Notes: a model not told the origin generated them from the sequence alone. 64,000 nt of DNA from Streptococcus pluranimalium (GCF_002953735.1 NZ_CP025536.1:874001-938000), one strand, 5' to 3'; positions 26,739-37,119 are shown, counted from the first letter of the stretch. Made by a program: numbers and translations.

Positions 26739-28508
26739 ATGGAACAACAATCATCATTAAAAGTGAAAATCCAAAAACTTGGAACTTCGCTTTCTAATAT
26801 GGTCATGCCCAATATTGGGGCATTTATCGCCTGGGGGGTAATCACGGCACTCTTCATTGAAGCTGGTTATCTACCAAATGAAAAATTAGCTACAGTCGTA
26901 AGTCCGATGTTGACTTATCTACTTCCAATTCTTATCGGTTATACTGGTGGTTATAATGTTTATGCTCAACGTGGAGGCGTGGTAGGTGCTATCGCAACAT
27001 TTGGAGCAATCGCAGGCTCATCAGTTCCTATGTTTATTGGAGCTATGATTATGGGACCTCTTGGTGGATGGCTCATCAAAAAATTTGATGAAAAATTCCA
27101 ATCAAAAATCCCAACTGGATTTGAAATGTTGGTGAACAACTTCTCAGCTGGTCTTATTGGTTTTGGCTTAGTCCTTATCGCATTCTTTGCTATTGGACCT
27201 GTCGTTGCAACCTTGACAGGTTGGGTTGGTGACGGTGTTCAAGCAATCGTTGATGCCAAACTCTTACCAATTGCTAACTTGATTATTGAACCTGCAAAAG
27301 TTCTATTCTTGAACAACGCGCTTAACCATGGTATCTTTACACCACTTGGTACAGAACAAGCAGCAGCTACTGGAAAATCAATTCTTTACCTTCTTGAAGC
27401 AAACCCTGGACCTGGTCTTGGTATCCTTCTTGCTTATGGTATCTTTGGAAAAGGCTCTGCCAAATCATCATCATGGGGAGCAACAATCATCCACTTCCTT
27501 GGTGGTATCCACGAAATTTATTTCCCATACGTTATGATGAAACCAGCTATGTTCTTAGCGGCTATTGCAGGAGGTGTAACTGGTACTTTCACTTTCCAAC
27601 TTCTTGGAGCTGGATTGACATCACCATCGTCACCGGGATCAATCATTGCGATTATGGCAATGGCTCCTAAAGGATTTGGACCACACTTAGTTGTCCTTGC
27701 TGGTGTTTTAGCTGGAACAGTTGCTTCGTTCCTAGTTGCTTCTGTAATCCTTAAAACAGACAAATCTATTGCTAATGACTTAGAACAAGCTCAAGCAGCA
27801 ACCGCAGCCGCTAAGGCTCAATCTAAAGGTCAATCAACTTCAACAGCGTCTGTACCAACCACAGAAGATATCTCAGCTAAAAATATTGATCAAATTATCT
27901 TCGCCTGTGATGCAGGTATGGGTAGTTCAGCAATGGGAGCTTCAATCCTTCGCGATAAGGTGAAAAAAGCAGGGCTTAATATTCCTGTTACAAATAAGGC
28001 TATTTCAAATCTTACCGATGTTGACCGCACCTTGATTGTGACTCAAGAAGAGTTAACACCACGTGCTTACCAACGTACACCACGCGCCGCACACGTGTCA
28101 GTGGATAATTTCTTGGCAACACCAAAATACGATGACATTGTTTCACTGTTAACTGAAGAAGCAGTAGCTACTTCAACACCAAAAAAGGAAGAGACTTCCT
28201 CAGATGAGAAAGTCAACTTGAACCAGATTGATGAAGTTGTCTTTGCCCATGGAAAAGCTGAAGGCTCTGCAACAATGGGACAAGCAACCCTTTCTGCCAT
28301 TTTTAAAAACAAAAATGTCGGTATTCCAGTATCAAAAGCGACCTTTGCTGACCTTGATCGTTTCAATGCTAAAAACATTTTAGTTGTTACAACTATTGCT
28401 AATCAAATTGATGTACAATCAGCTGCACCAGAAGCGCAATTGCTTGTTGTTGATAGTCTTGTTACAACGCCAGAATACGACAAAATGGTCGATAGAATAA
28501 CAAAATAA
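26739..28508 (+). CDS. mtlA: Mannitol PTS enzyme IICB with a second, degenerate IIB domain
   Basis: This 589-residue permease imports mannitol as mannitol-1-phosphate. Residues 1 to about 340 are the membrane IIC domain. Residues about 383-475 are the IIB domain, with the phosphocysteine loop ACDAGMGSSAMG (Cys390). After a linker, residues about 492-589 repeat the IIB pattern with AHGKAEGSATMG, where His504 replaces the cysteine. The IIA domain is on the separate MtlF. GGAGG precedes ATG 26739. It is the first gene of mtlA-mtlR-mtlF-mtlD. Confidence 0.92.
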   Translation: MEQQSSLKVKIQKLGTSLSNMVMPNIGAFIAWGVITALFIEAGYLPNEKLATVVSPMLTYLLPILIGYTGGYNVYAQRGGVVGAIATFGAIAGSSVPMFIGAMIMGPLGGWLIKKFDEKFQSKIPTGFEMLVNNFSAGLIGFGLVLIAFFAIGPVVATLTGWVGDGVQAIVDAKLLPIANLIIEPAKVLFLNNALNHGIFTPLGTEQAAATGKSILYLLEANPGPGLGILLAYGIFGKGSAKSSSWGATIIHFLGGIHEIYFPYVMMKPAMFLAAIAGGVTGTFTFQLLGAGLTSPSSPGSIIAIMAMAPKGFGPHLVVLAGVLAGTVASFLVASVILKTDKSIANDLEQAQAATAAAKAQSKGQSTSTASVPTTEDISAKNIDQIIFACDAGMGSSAMGASILRDKVKKAGLNIPVTNKAISNLTDVDRTLIVTQEELTPRAYQRTPRAAHVSVDNFLATPKYDDIVSLLTEEAVATSTPKKEETSSDEKVNLNQIDEVVFAHGKAEGSATMGQATLSAIFKNKNVGIPVSKATFADLDRFNAKNILVVTTIANQIDVQSAAPEAQLLVVDSLVTTPEYDKMVDRITK

Positions 28509-28594
28509 TACTTCCCCAACCCAAGCATGTTACTTAGAGGAACCCTTTTAAAGTAATATTGAAAGCAAGAATAGGAAAGTAGTATAATAAGTTT

Positions 28595-30544
28595 ATGCTA
28601 TTGTCAAAACGAGAAGAACAATTGTTGAAAGCTTTCCAGGAATATGGAAAGCTTTCCGTCAATCAACTAACCGATATTTTACAAGTATCTAAGCGAACCA
28701 CTTATCGAACGATTGCTGATTTGACTGAGAGTTTAAATACGATTCAAATCAGTATTTTGAAAGAATCTGGTAAATATTACCTATTTGGTGAATTAGACCA
28801 TCTTGAACAGTATTACTCCCAAGAAAACTATTCTCAAAAAGAAAGACTTTCCTTGATAGCCCTCTCTTTATTGATGGAGCAGGAGCCCTTAACGAATGAC
28901 TTATTGCAGGAACAATTTGCTGTCAGTAATGTAACTATTATTCAAGATATTTCGATGATTGAGCAACGGTTTCATGATTTCTCACTTCGTATTAACCGTC
29001 AGGGAGGCTATTCACTGGAGGGTGATAATGGCTTGAAGAGATGGCTAGCGGCTGTTATATTGACACAAAGTTTAGCAGTTTCTGACTTTAGTAAACTGGA
29101 ACTATTACAGTTACCATGGTTTGATGTCAAGCAGTTTAAAATTGCTAAAAAACTATTTGAGCAAATTGGAGATCAGTTGCCTGAGTTTGACATGATTATG
29201 GGGCATTTCTTGATTGTGCTCTTGACCTTGGCTAATGTTAACCAACTTGAACTTCAAAGTCGTCCAGTGAGTAAAGAATCACTTGATCAAACACAATCCT
29301 TATTTAATGATTATGCGAAACAGTCTGGTCAATTCTTTAACGTACAAGAGATTTTGTATTTCTCCCAACGTCTAGATGAATTTGTTATCAAACGCCAACC
29401 TGTTCCACTTTTTCAGGAACAAGTAGACAGTGAGTTTTATTACAATATTTCAAACTTAATTGATAAGGTATCTCTCTATACAAAAATTAATTTTGCTAAA
29501 GATCAAGTTCTGTTCAAGTTTCTCTTTAATCACATTCGTTTGAGTTTAGCTGTTCCAGAAATTTTTGGGGAGTCAGGTCAAAATGTTATAGCACATCGTG
29601 CTTTAAAGCATAGTTCCCATTTGCATAGAGTTGTCAGCTTATTGGTAAAAGATATCTTTCCACCGTATTTGCAGACAGAAAATGAATATGAGCTAATTAC
29701 ATTGCATTTTGCTTCTAGTTTAAGAAGAAGTCCTGATATTTATCCAATACGTCTCTTATTGTTGAGTGACGAGCGTCCCTTGGCTAGGGAGCTTTTAATA
29801 ACTAAGATTAAAAACCTAGCTCCCTTTATCGAGCGATTAAGCGTAACCTCACCGAGTCAGTTTGAAAAGTCAGCTATTCAGCAGTATGATGCTATTTTAA
29901 CCACTCAACCTACAAAGGAAAAATTCTATTTTATCTCGATTTACCCTGATGGGAAGGAACTCCTTGCTTTGCAGGATTACTTACAGAGTGTTCAAGAAAA
30001 TCGTGATGTCGTGGTTAGGGAGGACTTGCCGATAGAAGTTAATTTTGATGTTCAAGATTATCTAATGATTAGCCAAGACTTGTTGCAGCATTTCGATGTC
30101 TTCCAGCTTGCCAATGAAGCCTCATTCGAAGATGCAGTGGTGTCAGTTGTAAATGCTTTACCGGGGATTACAGATCGTACTTATTTATCTTCAAAGTTAA
30201 TTCAACGCTTTGAGCAGAGTCCAATGGCAATTCCTGAGACTGGCTTGATGCTTTTACATACGCAGTCTAGCAGTGTCAAACAGTCAGGTTTTTACATTTG
30301 TGATTTAGAACAGCCTGTATCAGCTATCTCTATGAATAGAACACCTGAAGTTATTTCAAGGGTACTAGTCATGCTGACAGGCATGAATGAGAGCGATACT
30401 GTTAGGGAACTGATGACTGCAATTGGTCAATCAATCATTGAAAACCATCTGTATACAGAGATTTATAAAACTGGTAATAAAGCGATTATCTATCAGTTGC
30501 TGAACCAAATTTTCACAGAAAATATCAAGAAATTGGAGAATTAA
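28595..30544 (+). CDS. mtlR: Mannitol operon transcriptional activator
   Basis: The 649-residue regulator belongs to the BglG/MtlR family of PTS-controlled activators. Two N-terminal helix-turn-helix regions (near residues 10-45 and 95-130), two PRD domains (about 190-390), a IIB-Gat-like segment (about 400-480) and a IIA-Mtl-like C-terminal domain can be assigned by order and length. Such proteins are switched by phosphorylation from HPr and the mannitol enzymes, so they activate only when mannitol is available and glucose is not. It lies between mtlA and mtlF, whose ATG starts one base after the mtlR stop. Confidence 0.88.
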   Translation: MLLSKREEQLLKAFQEYGKLSVNQLTDILQVSKRTTYRTIADLTESLNTIQISILKESGKYYLFGELDHLEQYYSQENYSQKERLSLIALSLLMEQEPLTNDLLQEQFAVSNVTIIQDISMIEQRFHDFSLRINRQGGYSLEGDNGLKRWLAAVILTQSLAVSDFSKLELLQLPWFDVKQFKIAKKLFEQIGDQLPEFDMIMGHFLIVLLTLANVNQLELQSRPVSKESLDQTQSLFNDYAKQSGQFFNVQEILYFSQRLDEFVIKRQPVPLFQEQVDSEFYYNISNLIDKVSLYTKINFAKDQVLFKFLFNHIRLSLAVPEIFGESGQNVIAHRALKHSSHLHRVVSLLVKDIFPPYLQTENEYELITLHFASSLRRSPDIYPIRLLLLSDERPLARELLITKIKNLAPFIERLSVTSPSQFEKSAIQQYDAILTTQPTKEKFYFISIYPDGKELLALQDYLQSVQENRDVVVREDLPIEVNFDVQDYLMISQDLLQHFDVFQLANEASFEDAVVSVVNALPGITDRTYLSSKLIQRFEQSPMAIPETGLMLLHTQSSSVKQSGFYICDLEQPVSAISMNRTPEVISRVLVMLTGMNESDTVRELMTAIGQSIIENHLYTEIYKTGNKAIIYQLLNQIFTENIKKLEN

Positions 30545-30545
30545 C

Positions 30546-30983
30546 ATGCAATTTGAAAAAGAACTAATTAACTTAAATCAAACTTTTGAAACTAAAGAAG
30601 AAGCGATTCGCTATTGTGGAAATCTTCTCAAGGATGGGGGTTATGTTAACCCATCATATGTTGATGCTATGATCACACGAAACGAAGAATTATCTGTCTA
30701 TATGGGAAACTTTATTGCTATCCCACATGGTACAGATGAAGCAAAAAAAGAAGTTTTAAAATCTGGAATCACAGTTGTTCAAGTTCCTAAAGGGGTAAAC
30801 TTTGGAACTGCTGAAAATCCTCAAATAGCTACTGTTTTATTTGGTATTGCTGGTATAGGGGATGAGCACTTAGATATGATTCAAAAGATTTCAATCTTCT
30901 GTGCTGATGTCGACAATGTCGTCAAATTGGCAGATGCTCAAACAGAAGATGATGTTATTCGTTTATTGAACAGTGTTGCATAA
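30546..30983 (+). CDS. mtlF: Mannitol PTS enzyme IIA
   Basis: The 145-residue cytosolic protein receives phosphate from HPr and passes it to the IIB domain of MtlA. The active-site histidine is in [10 protein letters not shown] (about residue 62). The [13 protein letters not shown] stretch near residue 35 is typical of IIA-Mtl. Length is normal. It is translationally close-coupled: one base after the mtlR stop and 13 bases before mtlD. Confidence 0.93.
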   Translation: MQFEKELINLNQTFETKEEAIRYCGNLLKDGGYVNPSYVDAMITRNEELSVYMGNFIAIPHGTDEAKKEVLKSGITVVQVPKGVNFGTAENPQIATVLFGIAGIGDEHLDMIQKISIFCADVDNVVKLADAQTEDDVIRLLNSVA

Positions 30984-30996
30984 GAAGGAGAACATA

Positions 30997-32148
30997 ATGA
31001 AAAAAGCAGTACACTTCGGTGCAGGTAATATTGGACGTGGTTTTATCGGAGAAATTTTATTTGCTAATGATTTTGCCATTAATTTTGTAGATGTCAATGA
31101 AACGATTATTGATGCTTTAAATGATCGCCACAGCTATGATATTGAAATTGCTGAAGATGGTAAGCGCCATATTACTGTTTCAAATGTTTCAGGGATTAAC
31201 AACGCTAAAAATCCTGCAGATGTTGTCGCAGCAGTAGCAGAAGCTGATTTAATTACGACAGCTATTGGACCCAATATTTTACCATTTATAGCAGAATTAA
31301 TTGCAGATGGTTTGAAAGTGCGTAAGGAATCTGGTAGTACACAAGCTATTGATGTTTTAGCCTGCGAAAACATGATCGGTGGTTCGCAATTCTTGTATGA
31401 AGAAGTCCAAAAATATCTCTCAGGAGACGAATTAGCCTACGTTGAAGAGTATGTTGGTTTTCCTAATGCAGCTGTTGACCGTATTGTACCAGCCCAAAGT
31501 CATGAAGATCCTCTCTTTGTTGTCGTTGAACCATTTAACGAATGGGTTGTTGAGACAAGTCGCATGAAAAATCCTCACTTAAAATTGGAAGGTGTACATT
31601 ACGAAGAAGATTTAGAACCCTTCATTGAACGTAAATTATTCTCTGTTAACTCAGGTCATGCAACTTCAGCTTATACAGGTGCTTATTATGGTGCCAAAAC
31701 CATTCTTGAAGCTCTTCAAAATAAAGATGTTAAAGCACAGTTAGAGGCTGTACTAGCTGAAATACGTTCTCTTCTCATTGCTAAGTGGGGATTTGATGAA
31801 TCAGACCTAAAAGCCTATCATGATGTGATTATTGGTCGTTTTGAAAACCCTTATATCGTTGATGATGTTGTCCGTGTGGCTCGTACACCGATTCGTAAAC
31901 TTGGCTTTGATGAACGTTTTATCCGTCCAATTCGTGAATTACGTGACCGCGGATTATCCTATAGTAATCTCCTAAAAACAGTCGCATACGTCTTTGCTTA
32001 CCAAGACAGTAACGATGAACAAAGTGTTCAATTACAAAAGTTATTAGCTGAAAAATCATTGAGCGATGTGGTTGTCGAAGTAACAGGACTTGAAGATCAA
32101 GGACTTGTTGCTGAAATCGTTAGTAGTGTCGAAGGATTACAAAAATAA
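30997..32148 (+). CDS. mtlD: Mannitol-1-phosphate 5-dehydrogenase
   Basis: The 383-residue enzyme oxidises mannitol-1-phosphate to fructose-6-phosphate with NAD, feeding glycolysis. The N-terminal NAD-binding motif [13 protein letters not shown] (residues 5-17) and the [11 protein letters not shown] catalytic region near residue 210 are clear. The start is ATG 30997 after AAGGAGAAC. It closes the mannitol operon and is followed by a terminator. Confidence 0.96.
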   Translation: MKKAVHFGAGNIGRGFIGEILFANDFAINFVDVNETIIDALNDRHSYDIEIAEDGKRHITVSNVSGINNAKNPADVVAAVAEADLITTAIGPNILPFIAELIADGLKVRKESGSTQAIDVLACENMIGGSQFLYEEVQKYLSGDELAYVEEYVGFPNAAVDRIVPAQSHEDPLFVVVEPFNEWVVETSRMKNPHLKLEGVHYEEDLEPFIERKLFSVNSGHATSAYTGAYYGAKTILEALQNKDVKAQLEAVLAEIRSLLIAKWGFDESDLKAYHDVIIGRFENPYIVDDVVRVARTPIRKLGFDERFIRPIRELRDRGLSYSNLLKTVAYVFAYQDSNDEQSVQLQKLLAEKSLSDVVVEVTGLEDQGLVAEIVSSVEGLQK

Positions 32149-32158
32149 GCATTTGGGC

Positions 32159-32188
32159 TAAAGATGGCAATAACTGTCATCTTTTTTG
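32159..32188 (+). terminator. Mannitol operon terminator
   Basis: AAGATGGCA and TGTCATCTT pair around ATAAC with one G-U pair, followed by TTTTG. Confidence 0.8.
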
Positions 32189-32256
32189 CTTTTTAAAGGC
32201 TTGCCAAATCAAGGATTCTAAAGTAAAATAAGAAGTATTATTTTTATCTAGGAGAT

Positions 32257-32592
32257 ATGATGTCATTACCAAATTGTCTAAAATGTAATTCAGAGTATGT
32301 TTATGAAGATGGAACCTTACTCGTTTGCCCTGAATGTGCTTACGAATGGTCACCAAGTGAAGTAGCTGAAGAAGAGGGATTGGTTGTTAAGGACAGCAAT
32401 GGTACTCGTCTAGCAGATGGTGATACTGTTACTGTTATTAAGGATCTTAAAGTTAAAGGTGCTCCAAAAGATATTAAACAAGGTACTCGTGTTAAAAATA
32501 TTCGCCTAGTTGATGGTGATCATAATATTGATTGTAAGGTCGATGGTTTCGGAGCTATGAAACTTAAATCAGAATTTGTAAAAAAACTTTAA
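32257..32592 (+). CDS. YjdM/PhnA-type zinc-ribbon protein
   Basis: The 111-residue protein has an N-terminal four-cysteine zinc ribbon (CLKC near residue 8-11 and CPEC near 28-31, then YEW) and a C-terminal small beta-barrel with [15 protein letters not shown]. This is the YjdM family, once named PhnA after phosphonate use, although a direct role in phosphonate breakdown is not supported. GGAGATATG gives two possible starts (32257, 32260). It stands alone. Confidence 0.85.
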   Translation: MMSLPNCLKCNSEYVYEDGTLLVCPECAYEWSPSEVAEEEGLVVKDSNGTRLADGDTVTVIKDLKVKGAPKDIKQGTRVKNIRLVDGDHNIDCKVDGFGAMKLKSEFVKKL

Positions 32593-32689
32593 GCATGATG
32601 GAGTAATAGACCAAAGTGGTTTCATTAAACTGCTAATAACACTTTATTTGCCAGTAGTTAACACTCAATCAGTGTCCCTTTCTAAAAAT

Positions 32690-32743
32690 GGAGTGGTATA
32701 TTGAACTTTAGACAATTAGAAAAGTTCGATATCACTTCTTTTT
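32690..32743 (+). terminator. Long hairpin terminator after yjdM
   Basis: GAGTGGTATATTGAACTTT pairs, with G-U pairs and one bulge, with AAAGTTCGATATCACTTC, followed by TTTTTG. Confidence 0.65.
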
Positions 32744-32814
32744 GCATTTTAAACTATTTTTGATGAATTTTAAGCTGTATTTCTCAATATTTTCTTCTAA
32801 AACATCTAAAATTT

Positions 32815-32823
32815 TGATATAAT
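32815..32823 (+). promoter_or_regulatory. Promoter of the amino-acid ABC operon
   Basis: TGATATAAT is an extended -10 element, 30 bases before the permease start. Confidence 0.6.
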
Positions 32824-32852
32824 ATACAGAAATAATTTTTTTGGAGTCACCT

Positions 32853-33494
32853 ATGACCTATTTAACAGAGGTACTGCCTAGCTTATTACAAGGGGCTTTA
32901 GTTACCTTACAAGTATTTTTTATTGTCATTATATTATCCATTCCGATTGGAGCCGTGCTTGCCTTTTTGATGCAGGTTAGATTTAAGCTATTAGAGTGGT
33001 TTATTACGCTTTATATCTGGGTGATGCGTGGTACACCGCTCTTATTACAGCTCATTTTCTTCTATTATGTCTTACCAAGTGTTGGTATAACAATGGATCG
33101 TATGCCAGCAGCTATTCTTGCTTTTACCCTTAATTATGCAGCCTATTTTGCAGAAATCTTTCGTGGGGGAATTGAAGCTATCCCTAAAGGGCAATACGAA
33201 GCTGCAAAAGTGTTGAAATTTAGCCCCTTCCAAACGGTTCGCTACATCATTTTACCGCAAGTATTCAAAGTCGTTTTACCAAGTGTCTTCAATGAAGTCA
33301 TTAATTTAGTCAAAGATTCTTCTTTGGTTTATGTGCTAGGTGTTGGCGATTTATTATTAGCCAGTAAAACAGCTGCAAACCGTGATGCAACCTTAGCTCC
33401 AATGTTTATTGCAGGTGCTATCTACCTTATTTTGATTGGGCTTGTTACCATCATTTCTAAACAAGTTGAGAAAAAATTCAACTATTATAAATAA
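32853..33494 (+). CDS. Polar amino-acid ABC transporter permease
   Basis: The 213-residue membrane protein is a HisM/GlnP-type permease with about five helices. The EAA loop is seen as QYEAAKVLKFSPFQTVRYIILPQ near residues 115-137. The start is ATG 32853 after TTGGAG; the upstream TTG at 32841 overlaps the ribosome site. With the ATPase and the lipoprotein that follow it forms a complete importer operon. The substrate is a polar amino acid that cannot be further specified. Confidence 0.88.
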   Translation: MTYLTEVLPSLLQGALVTLQVFFIVIILSIPIGAVLAFLMQVRFKLLEWFITLYIWVMRGTPLLLQLIFFYYVLPSVGITMDRMPAAILAFTLNYAAYFAEIFRGGIEAIPKGQYEAAKVLKFSPFQTVRYIILPQVFKVVLPSVFNEVINLVKDSSLVYVLGVGDLLLASKTAANRDATLAPMFIAGAIYLILIGLVTIISKQVEKKFNYYK

Positions 33495-33544
33495 TAAATG
33501 TTTTAGTGACTATCGCTCTATGGTCGCATTAGAAAGGAAGCCTT

Positions 33545-34174
33545 ATGTTAGAATTGAAAAATATTTCTAAAGCTTATGGCTCGAAAGTTATTTTTGAAAA
33601 TTTTAATTTGACTATATCTCAAGGCCGTATTCTAGCTTTGGTAGGTCCGTCAGGTGGAGGAAAAACAACCCTTCTACGTATGCTGGCTGGTTTGGAAAAA
33701 GTAGATTCAGGACAAATCATTTATAATGGTGAAGAAGTTGCAATTGACCATCTTGAAGAGCGCAATTTACTTGGTTTTGTCTTCCAAGATTTTCAACTTT
33801 TCCCACACATGACTGTTTTGGAAAATTTAATTTTATCACCTATGAAAACCATGGGTACCTCAAAAGATGTCGCTAAAGAAAAAGCGATTGGCTTGTTAAA
33901 TCGTTTAGGTTTGGGGGAACATGTTGAGGTGTATCCCCACTCCCTATCTGGTGGTCAAAAACAAAGGGTCGCCTTGGCGCGTGCGATGATGATTGATCCA
34001 CAGATTATTGGTTATGACGAACCAACATCTGCTTTGGATCCTGAGCTTCGAAAAGAAGTAGAACAGTTGATTTTACAAAACCGCGAAACGGGTATTACCC
34101 AGATCGTGGTGACGCACGATTTGGCCTTTGCTAAAAATATTGCAGATGATATTTTAAAGGTCAATCCCAAGTAA
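33545..34174 (+). CDS. Polar amino-acid ABC transporter ATPase
   Basis: The 209-residue nucleotide-binding subunit has Walker A GPSGGGKTT near residue 35, the Q-loop FVFQDFQLFPHMT near 78, signature LSGGQKQRVALARAM near 132, and Walker B IIGYDEPTSALDPE near 153. GAAAGGAAG precedes ATG 33545. It powers the permease upstream and the lipoprotein downstream, and could also serve the orphan lipoprotein/permease pair at 1303-2908. Confidence 0.93.
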   Translation: MLELKNISKAYGSKVIFENFNLTISQGRILALVGPSGGGKTTLLRMLAGLEKVDSGQIIYNGEEVAIDHLEERNLLGFVFQDFQLFPHMTVLENLILSPMKTMGTSKDVAKEKAIGLLNRLGLGEHVEVYPHSLSGGQKQRVALARAMMIDPQIIGYDEPTSALDPELRKEVEQLILQNRETGITQIVVTHDLAFAKNIADDILKVNPK

Positions 34175-34189
34175 CAAAGGGGAAGAAAT

Positions 34190-35026
34190 ATGATTAAGAA
34201 ATTAATGACAGTTTTGACGCTAGCTGTTGCAGCCTTGTTTTTAGTTGCCTGTGGTTCAAATAAAGCTAAAGAAAAGACTTCAAAAGATAACTGGAAAACC
34301 TATCAAGAGAAAAAAACAATCACAATCGGTTTTGACAATACTTTTGTACCCATGGGTTATAAAGATAAATCAGGTAAAAATGTTGGTTTTGATATAGATC
34401 TCGCTAATGCTGTTTTTAAGGAATATGGCATTAAGGTGAAATGGCAAGCTATTAACTGGGATTTAAAAGAAACAGAGCTTGACAATGGAAATATTGACAT
34501 GATTTGGAATGGTTATTCTGTCACCAAAGAACGTGAAGAAAAGGTTGCCTTTACTAACTCATACATGAAAAATGAGCAAGTGCTGGTATCTAAAAAATCT
34601 AGCAATATTACAGATTTTAAAGATATGAAGGACAAGGTTTTGGGAGCACAGTCAGGCTCATCTGGTTATGAAGCCTTCTCAGCTAATCCTAAAGTATTAA
34701 AAGATTTCGTTAAAGATGGGGATGCCACTCAATACGAAACCTTTACCCAAGCTCTTATTGATTTAAAAAATGATCGCATTGATGGTCTTCTTATTGACCG
34801 TGTCTATGCTAACTATTATCTTCAAGAAGAAGGGGACATTGATCAGTATAATATCGTAACAGGAGATTTCGAAGGAGAAGCCTTTGCAGTAGGTGCACGT
34901 AAAGCTGATAAAACTTTGGTTAATAAAGTTAATGCAGCCTTCAAGAAATTGTATGAAGAAGGAAAATTCCAAGAAATTTCAAACAAGTGGTTTGGCGAAG
35001 ATGTCGCAACAGATCTTGTTAAATAA
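34190..35026 (+). CDS. Polar amino-acid ABC transporter substrate-binding lipoprotein
   Basis: The 278-residue protein has a lipoprotein signal peptide with lipobox LFLVAC (Cys21) and a family 3 solute-binding domain: IGFDNTFVPMGYKDKSGKNVGFDIDLA near residues 45-71 is the classic ligand-side start. It delivers a polar amino acid to the permease encoded first in the operon. It begins 15 bases after the ATPase gene, and a strong bidirectional terminator follows. Confidence 0.92.
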   Translation: MIKKLMTVLTLAVAALFLVACGSNKAKEKTSKDNWKTYQEKKTITIGFDNTFVPMGYKDKSGKNVGFDIDLANAVFKEYGIKVKWQAINWDLKETELDNGNIDMIWNGYSVTKEREEKVAFTNSYMKNEQVLVSKKSSNITDFKDMKDKVLGAQSGSSGYEAFSANPKVLKDFVKDGDATQYETFTQALIDLKNDRIDGLLIDRVYANYYLQEEGDIDQYNIVTGDFEGEAFAVGARKADKTLVNKVNAAFKKLYEEGKFQEISNKWFGEDVATDLVK

Positions 35027-35030
35027 ACAA

Positions 35031-35069
35031 AAAAATGAGATAGAACCCAAAGTTCTATCTCATTTTTTA
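35031..35069. terminator. Bidirectional terminator after the ABC operon
   Basis: AAAAATGAGATAGAAC and GTTCTATCTCATTTTT form a perfect 16-base stem around CCAAA. It serves the rightward ABC operon and probably the leftward gene at 35122. Confidence 0.9.
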
Positions 35070-35121
35070 TACAACACTATCTAAATTATTATCAGACACA
35101 CCCATCACTCATTGACTGATT

Positions 35122-35793
35122 TCAATCCTCAAATAGATTATTTGTTATAGAGGCTCCTGATGTGGTATCAGACCATCCAACTAAGGCTTGTCCAGAGTCT
35201 TCTAGGTACGCTTCCAATAAAGGCTTCAGATCAATAACTTGTGAGAAAGTACCGAAGAAGTTTCCATCTTGATCATACAAACCTCGATAGTCTTGAATTA
35301 AAATGTGATCAAAAGATGGTGATGGGACAGTTAAGGTGAGGTGATGCTTAGTATCATTTTTTATTTTCTCTTGAATCCAGTCTTCCAAAAGTTGAGCTTC
35401 TTGATTGAAAGAAAAGAAATTACCATCGAATCCTTTATTATCATAAACAACTTGACCATTTTCATCAAAAAAAGTAAGCTTCATAGGGTGTTTATCCGGA
35501 TAAGTGTTTAATACTTGATAAAATTGTGTTAGTTGTTGACTTAATTGAAGGATAAATGAAGCATTATCAGAGAAATCCTCAGGAATGTTGAGTAGGATCT
35601 CTTGATTGGCTGAGTAGAGAAGAAGTTGTTGATTTTTATTTAATGATATATAGTGACCTACTTGGTTGTTAGTAACAGTACCTTTTACTAAGATTAAATC
35701 AAAGAGATTGCTAAAAGAAGATTGTAGCCATTCAAGAAAGATTTCATCATTCTCTAGGAAGTAGTAGCATTTTAATTTGACGGGATATAACAT
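35122..35793 (-). CDS. Unrecognised 223-residue protein with a PAS-like end
   Basis: I do not recognise this family. The 223-residue protein has no signal peptide and no membrane segment, so it is cytosolic. The N-terminal half (MLYPVKLKCYYFLENDE start) is hydrophobic/acidic; the C-terminal third, with YRGLYDQDGNFFGTFSQVIDLKPLLEAYL near residues 168-196, resembles the end of a PAS-type sensor domain. It is a single leftward gene between the ABC operon and the guaC leader, and codon use is like its neighbours. Confidence 0.6.
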   Translation of the reverse strand: MLYPVKLKCYYFLENDEIFLEWLQSSFSNLFDLILVKGTVTNNQVGHYISLNKNQQLLLYSANQEILLNIPEDFSDNASFILQLSQQLTQFYQVLNTYPDKHPMKLTFFDENGQVVYDNKGFDGNFFSFNQEAQLLEDWIQEKIKNDTKHHLTLTVPSPSFDHILIQDYRGLYDQDGNFFGTFSQVIDLKPLLEAYLEDSGQALVGWSDTTSGASITNNLFED

Positions 35794-35904
35794 AATCCTA
35801 TTGTACTATTTAGAAAGTAAGGCTGCAATTTATGAGTTTTATAAATGAGGAGTAGGAATAATGTTCGCTAAAAACGAATATTATTTGATAAAACAAAGAA
35901 AAAA

Positions 35905-35933
35905 TTGTAAAAAACTGACAACTTTAGTAGTAT
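35905..35933 (+). promoter_or_regulatory. Possible guaC promoter
   Basis: TTGTAA (35905-35910) and TAGTAT (35928-35933) with a 17-base spacer. It would produce a leader of about 180 bases. Confidence 0.4.
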
Positions 35934-35944
35934 ATAAGGAGGAA

Positions 35945-36056
35945 GAGCAGAAAAACTGCTTAGCGATGCTACGAATTCGTAGTTATAGGAAGGTCATTAT
36001 AGTTTTTAAGTGTTGCAGGTTCTTAGAATGCTGTAGGTTTTTGACGAAGAATGACC
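35945..36056 (+). promoter_or_regulatory. Structured leader of guaC
   Basis: Three hairpins are stacked: GAGCAG/CTGCTT at 35945-35961, the perfect palindrome CTACGAATTCGTAG at 35969-35982, and GGTCATT (35992-35998) pairing with AATGACC (36050-36056). Inside the last, TGTTGCAGGTTCTT and TGCTGTAGGTTTTT are near-repeats. I see no known riboswitch class. A 54-codon frame (ATG 35965) also spans it and overlaps the guaC start. Confidence 0.45.
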
Positions 36057-36122
36057 GAAAAATAAGACATTTTCCTCATTTTAGTTGTCATGGCCTACCC
36101 TGCAATAGAAATGAGGATTTTT

Positions 36123-37106
36123 ATGTTTAGTGATTTACCAGTTTTTGACTATGAAGATATTCAATTAGTGCCTAATAAATGTATCATCAACAGCCGTTCT
36201 GAAGCTGATACAACTGTATCATTAGGTAAATATACTTTTAAAATGCCTGTTGTACCTGCTAACATGCAAACTATTATCGACGAAGAAGTTGCTGAACAAT
36301 TGGCTAAAGGTGGTTATTTCTATATCATGCATCGTTTTGATGAAGACGCACGTAAACCCTTTATTAAACGCATGCATGATCAAGGGTTGATTGCTTCTAT
36401 TTCAGTAGGTGTTAAAGAATATGAATATGATTTTGTAACGTCTTTAAAAGATGATGTGCCAGAATTTATCACCATTGATATTGCTCATGGTCATGCTGAT
36501 AGTGTTATCAAAATGATTAAACATATCAAAGCTGAACTTCCAGATACTTTTGTGATTGCTGGTAATGTTGGAACGCCAGAAGGTGTTCGTGAATTGGAAA
36601 ATGCTGGTGCAGATGCTACGAAAGTTGGTATTGGACCAGGTAAAGTATGTATCACAAAAGTTAAAACTGGTTTTGGTACTGGTGGTTGGCAATTGGCAGC
36701 GTTACGTTGGTGTTCGAAAGCTGCTCGTAAACCAATTATTGCTGATGGTGGTGTGCGTACTCACGGTGATATTGCTAAATCAATTCGTTTTGGTGCAAGC
36801 ATGGTTATGATTGGTTCTCTATTTGCTGGACACATTGAGAGTCCAGGGAAAACCGTTGAAGTTGATGGAGAAACCTTCAAAGAATACTATGGTTCAGCAT
36901 CAGAATACCAAAAAGGCGAACACAAAAATGTTGAAGGTAAAAAAATCCTTCTTCCAACTAAAGGTCATCTTCAAGACACCTTGACTGAAATGCAACAAGA
37001 CTTGCAATCATCAATCTCATATGCAGGTGGTAAAGATGTTGAAAGTCTGAAGTTTGTTGATTATGTCATCGTAAAAAACTCAATTTGGAATGGTGATTCT
37101 ATCTAA
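36123..37106 (+). CDS. guaC: GMP reductase
   Basis: GMP reductase converts GMP to IMP with NADPH, balancing the purine pools. The 327-residue product starts [19 protein letters not shown] at ATG 36123 and belongs to the IMPDH/GMPR family. The catalytic cysteine lies in [11 protein letters not shown] (about residue 180), with the phosphate-binding [12 protein letters not shown] and GSLFAGH segments after it. Longer upstream in-frame codons lie in the structured leader. xpt, another purine-salvage gene, follows with its own spacing. Confidence 0.95.
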   Translation: MFSDLPVFDYEDIQLVPNKCIINSRSEADTTVSLGKYTFKMPVVPANMQTIIDEEVAEQLAKGGYFYIMHRFDEDARKPFIKRMHDQGLIASISVGVKEYEYDFVTSLKDDVPEFITIDIAHGHADSVIKMIKHIKAELPDTFVIAGNVGTPEGVRELENAGADATKVGIGPGKVCITKVKTGFGTGGWQLAALRWCSKAARKPIIADGGVRTHGDIAKSIRFGASMVMIGSLFAGHIESPGKTVEVDGETFKEYYGSASEYQKGEHKNVEGKKILLPTKGHLQDTLTEMQQDLQSSISYAGGKDVESLKFVDYVIVKNSIWNGDSI

Positions 37107-37119
37107 GATTATTCGTAAT

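Noticed and set aside
35861-36130. 89-codon frame across the guaC leader
   Set aside because: The Cys/Arg-rich repeats come from the DNA repeats in the leader; a shorter leader peptide cannot be excluded, but a functional protein is unlikely.
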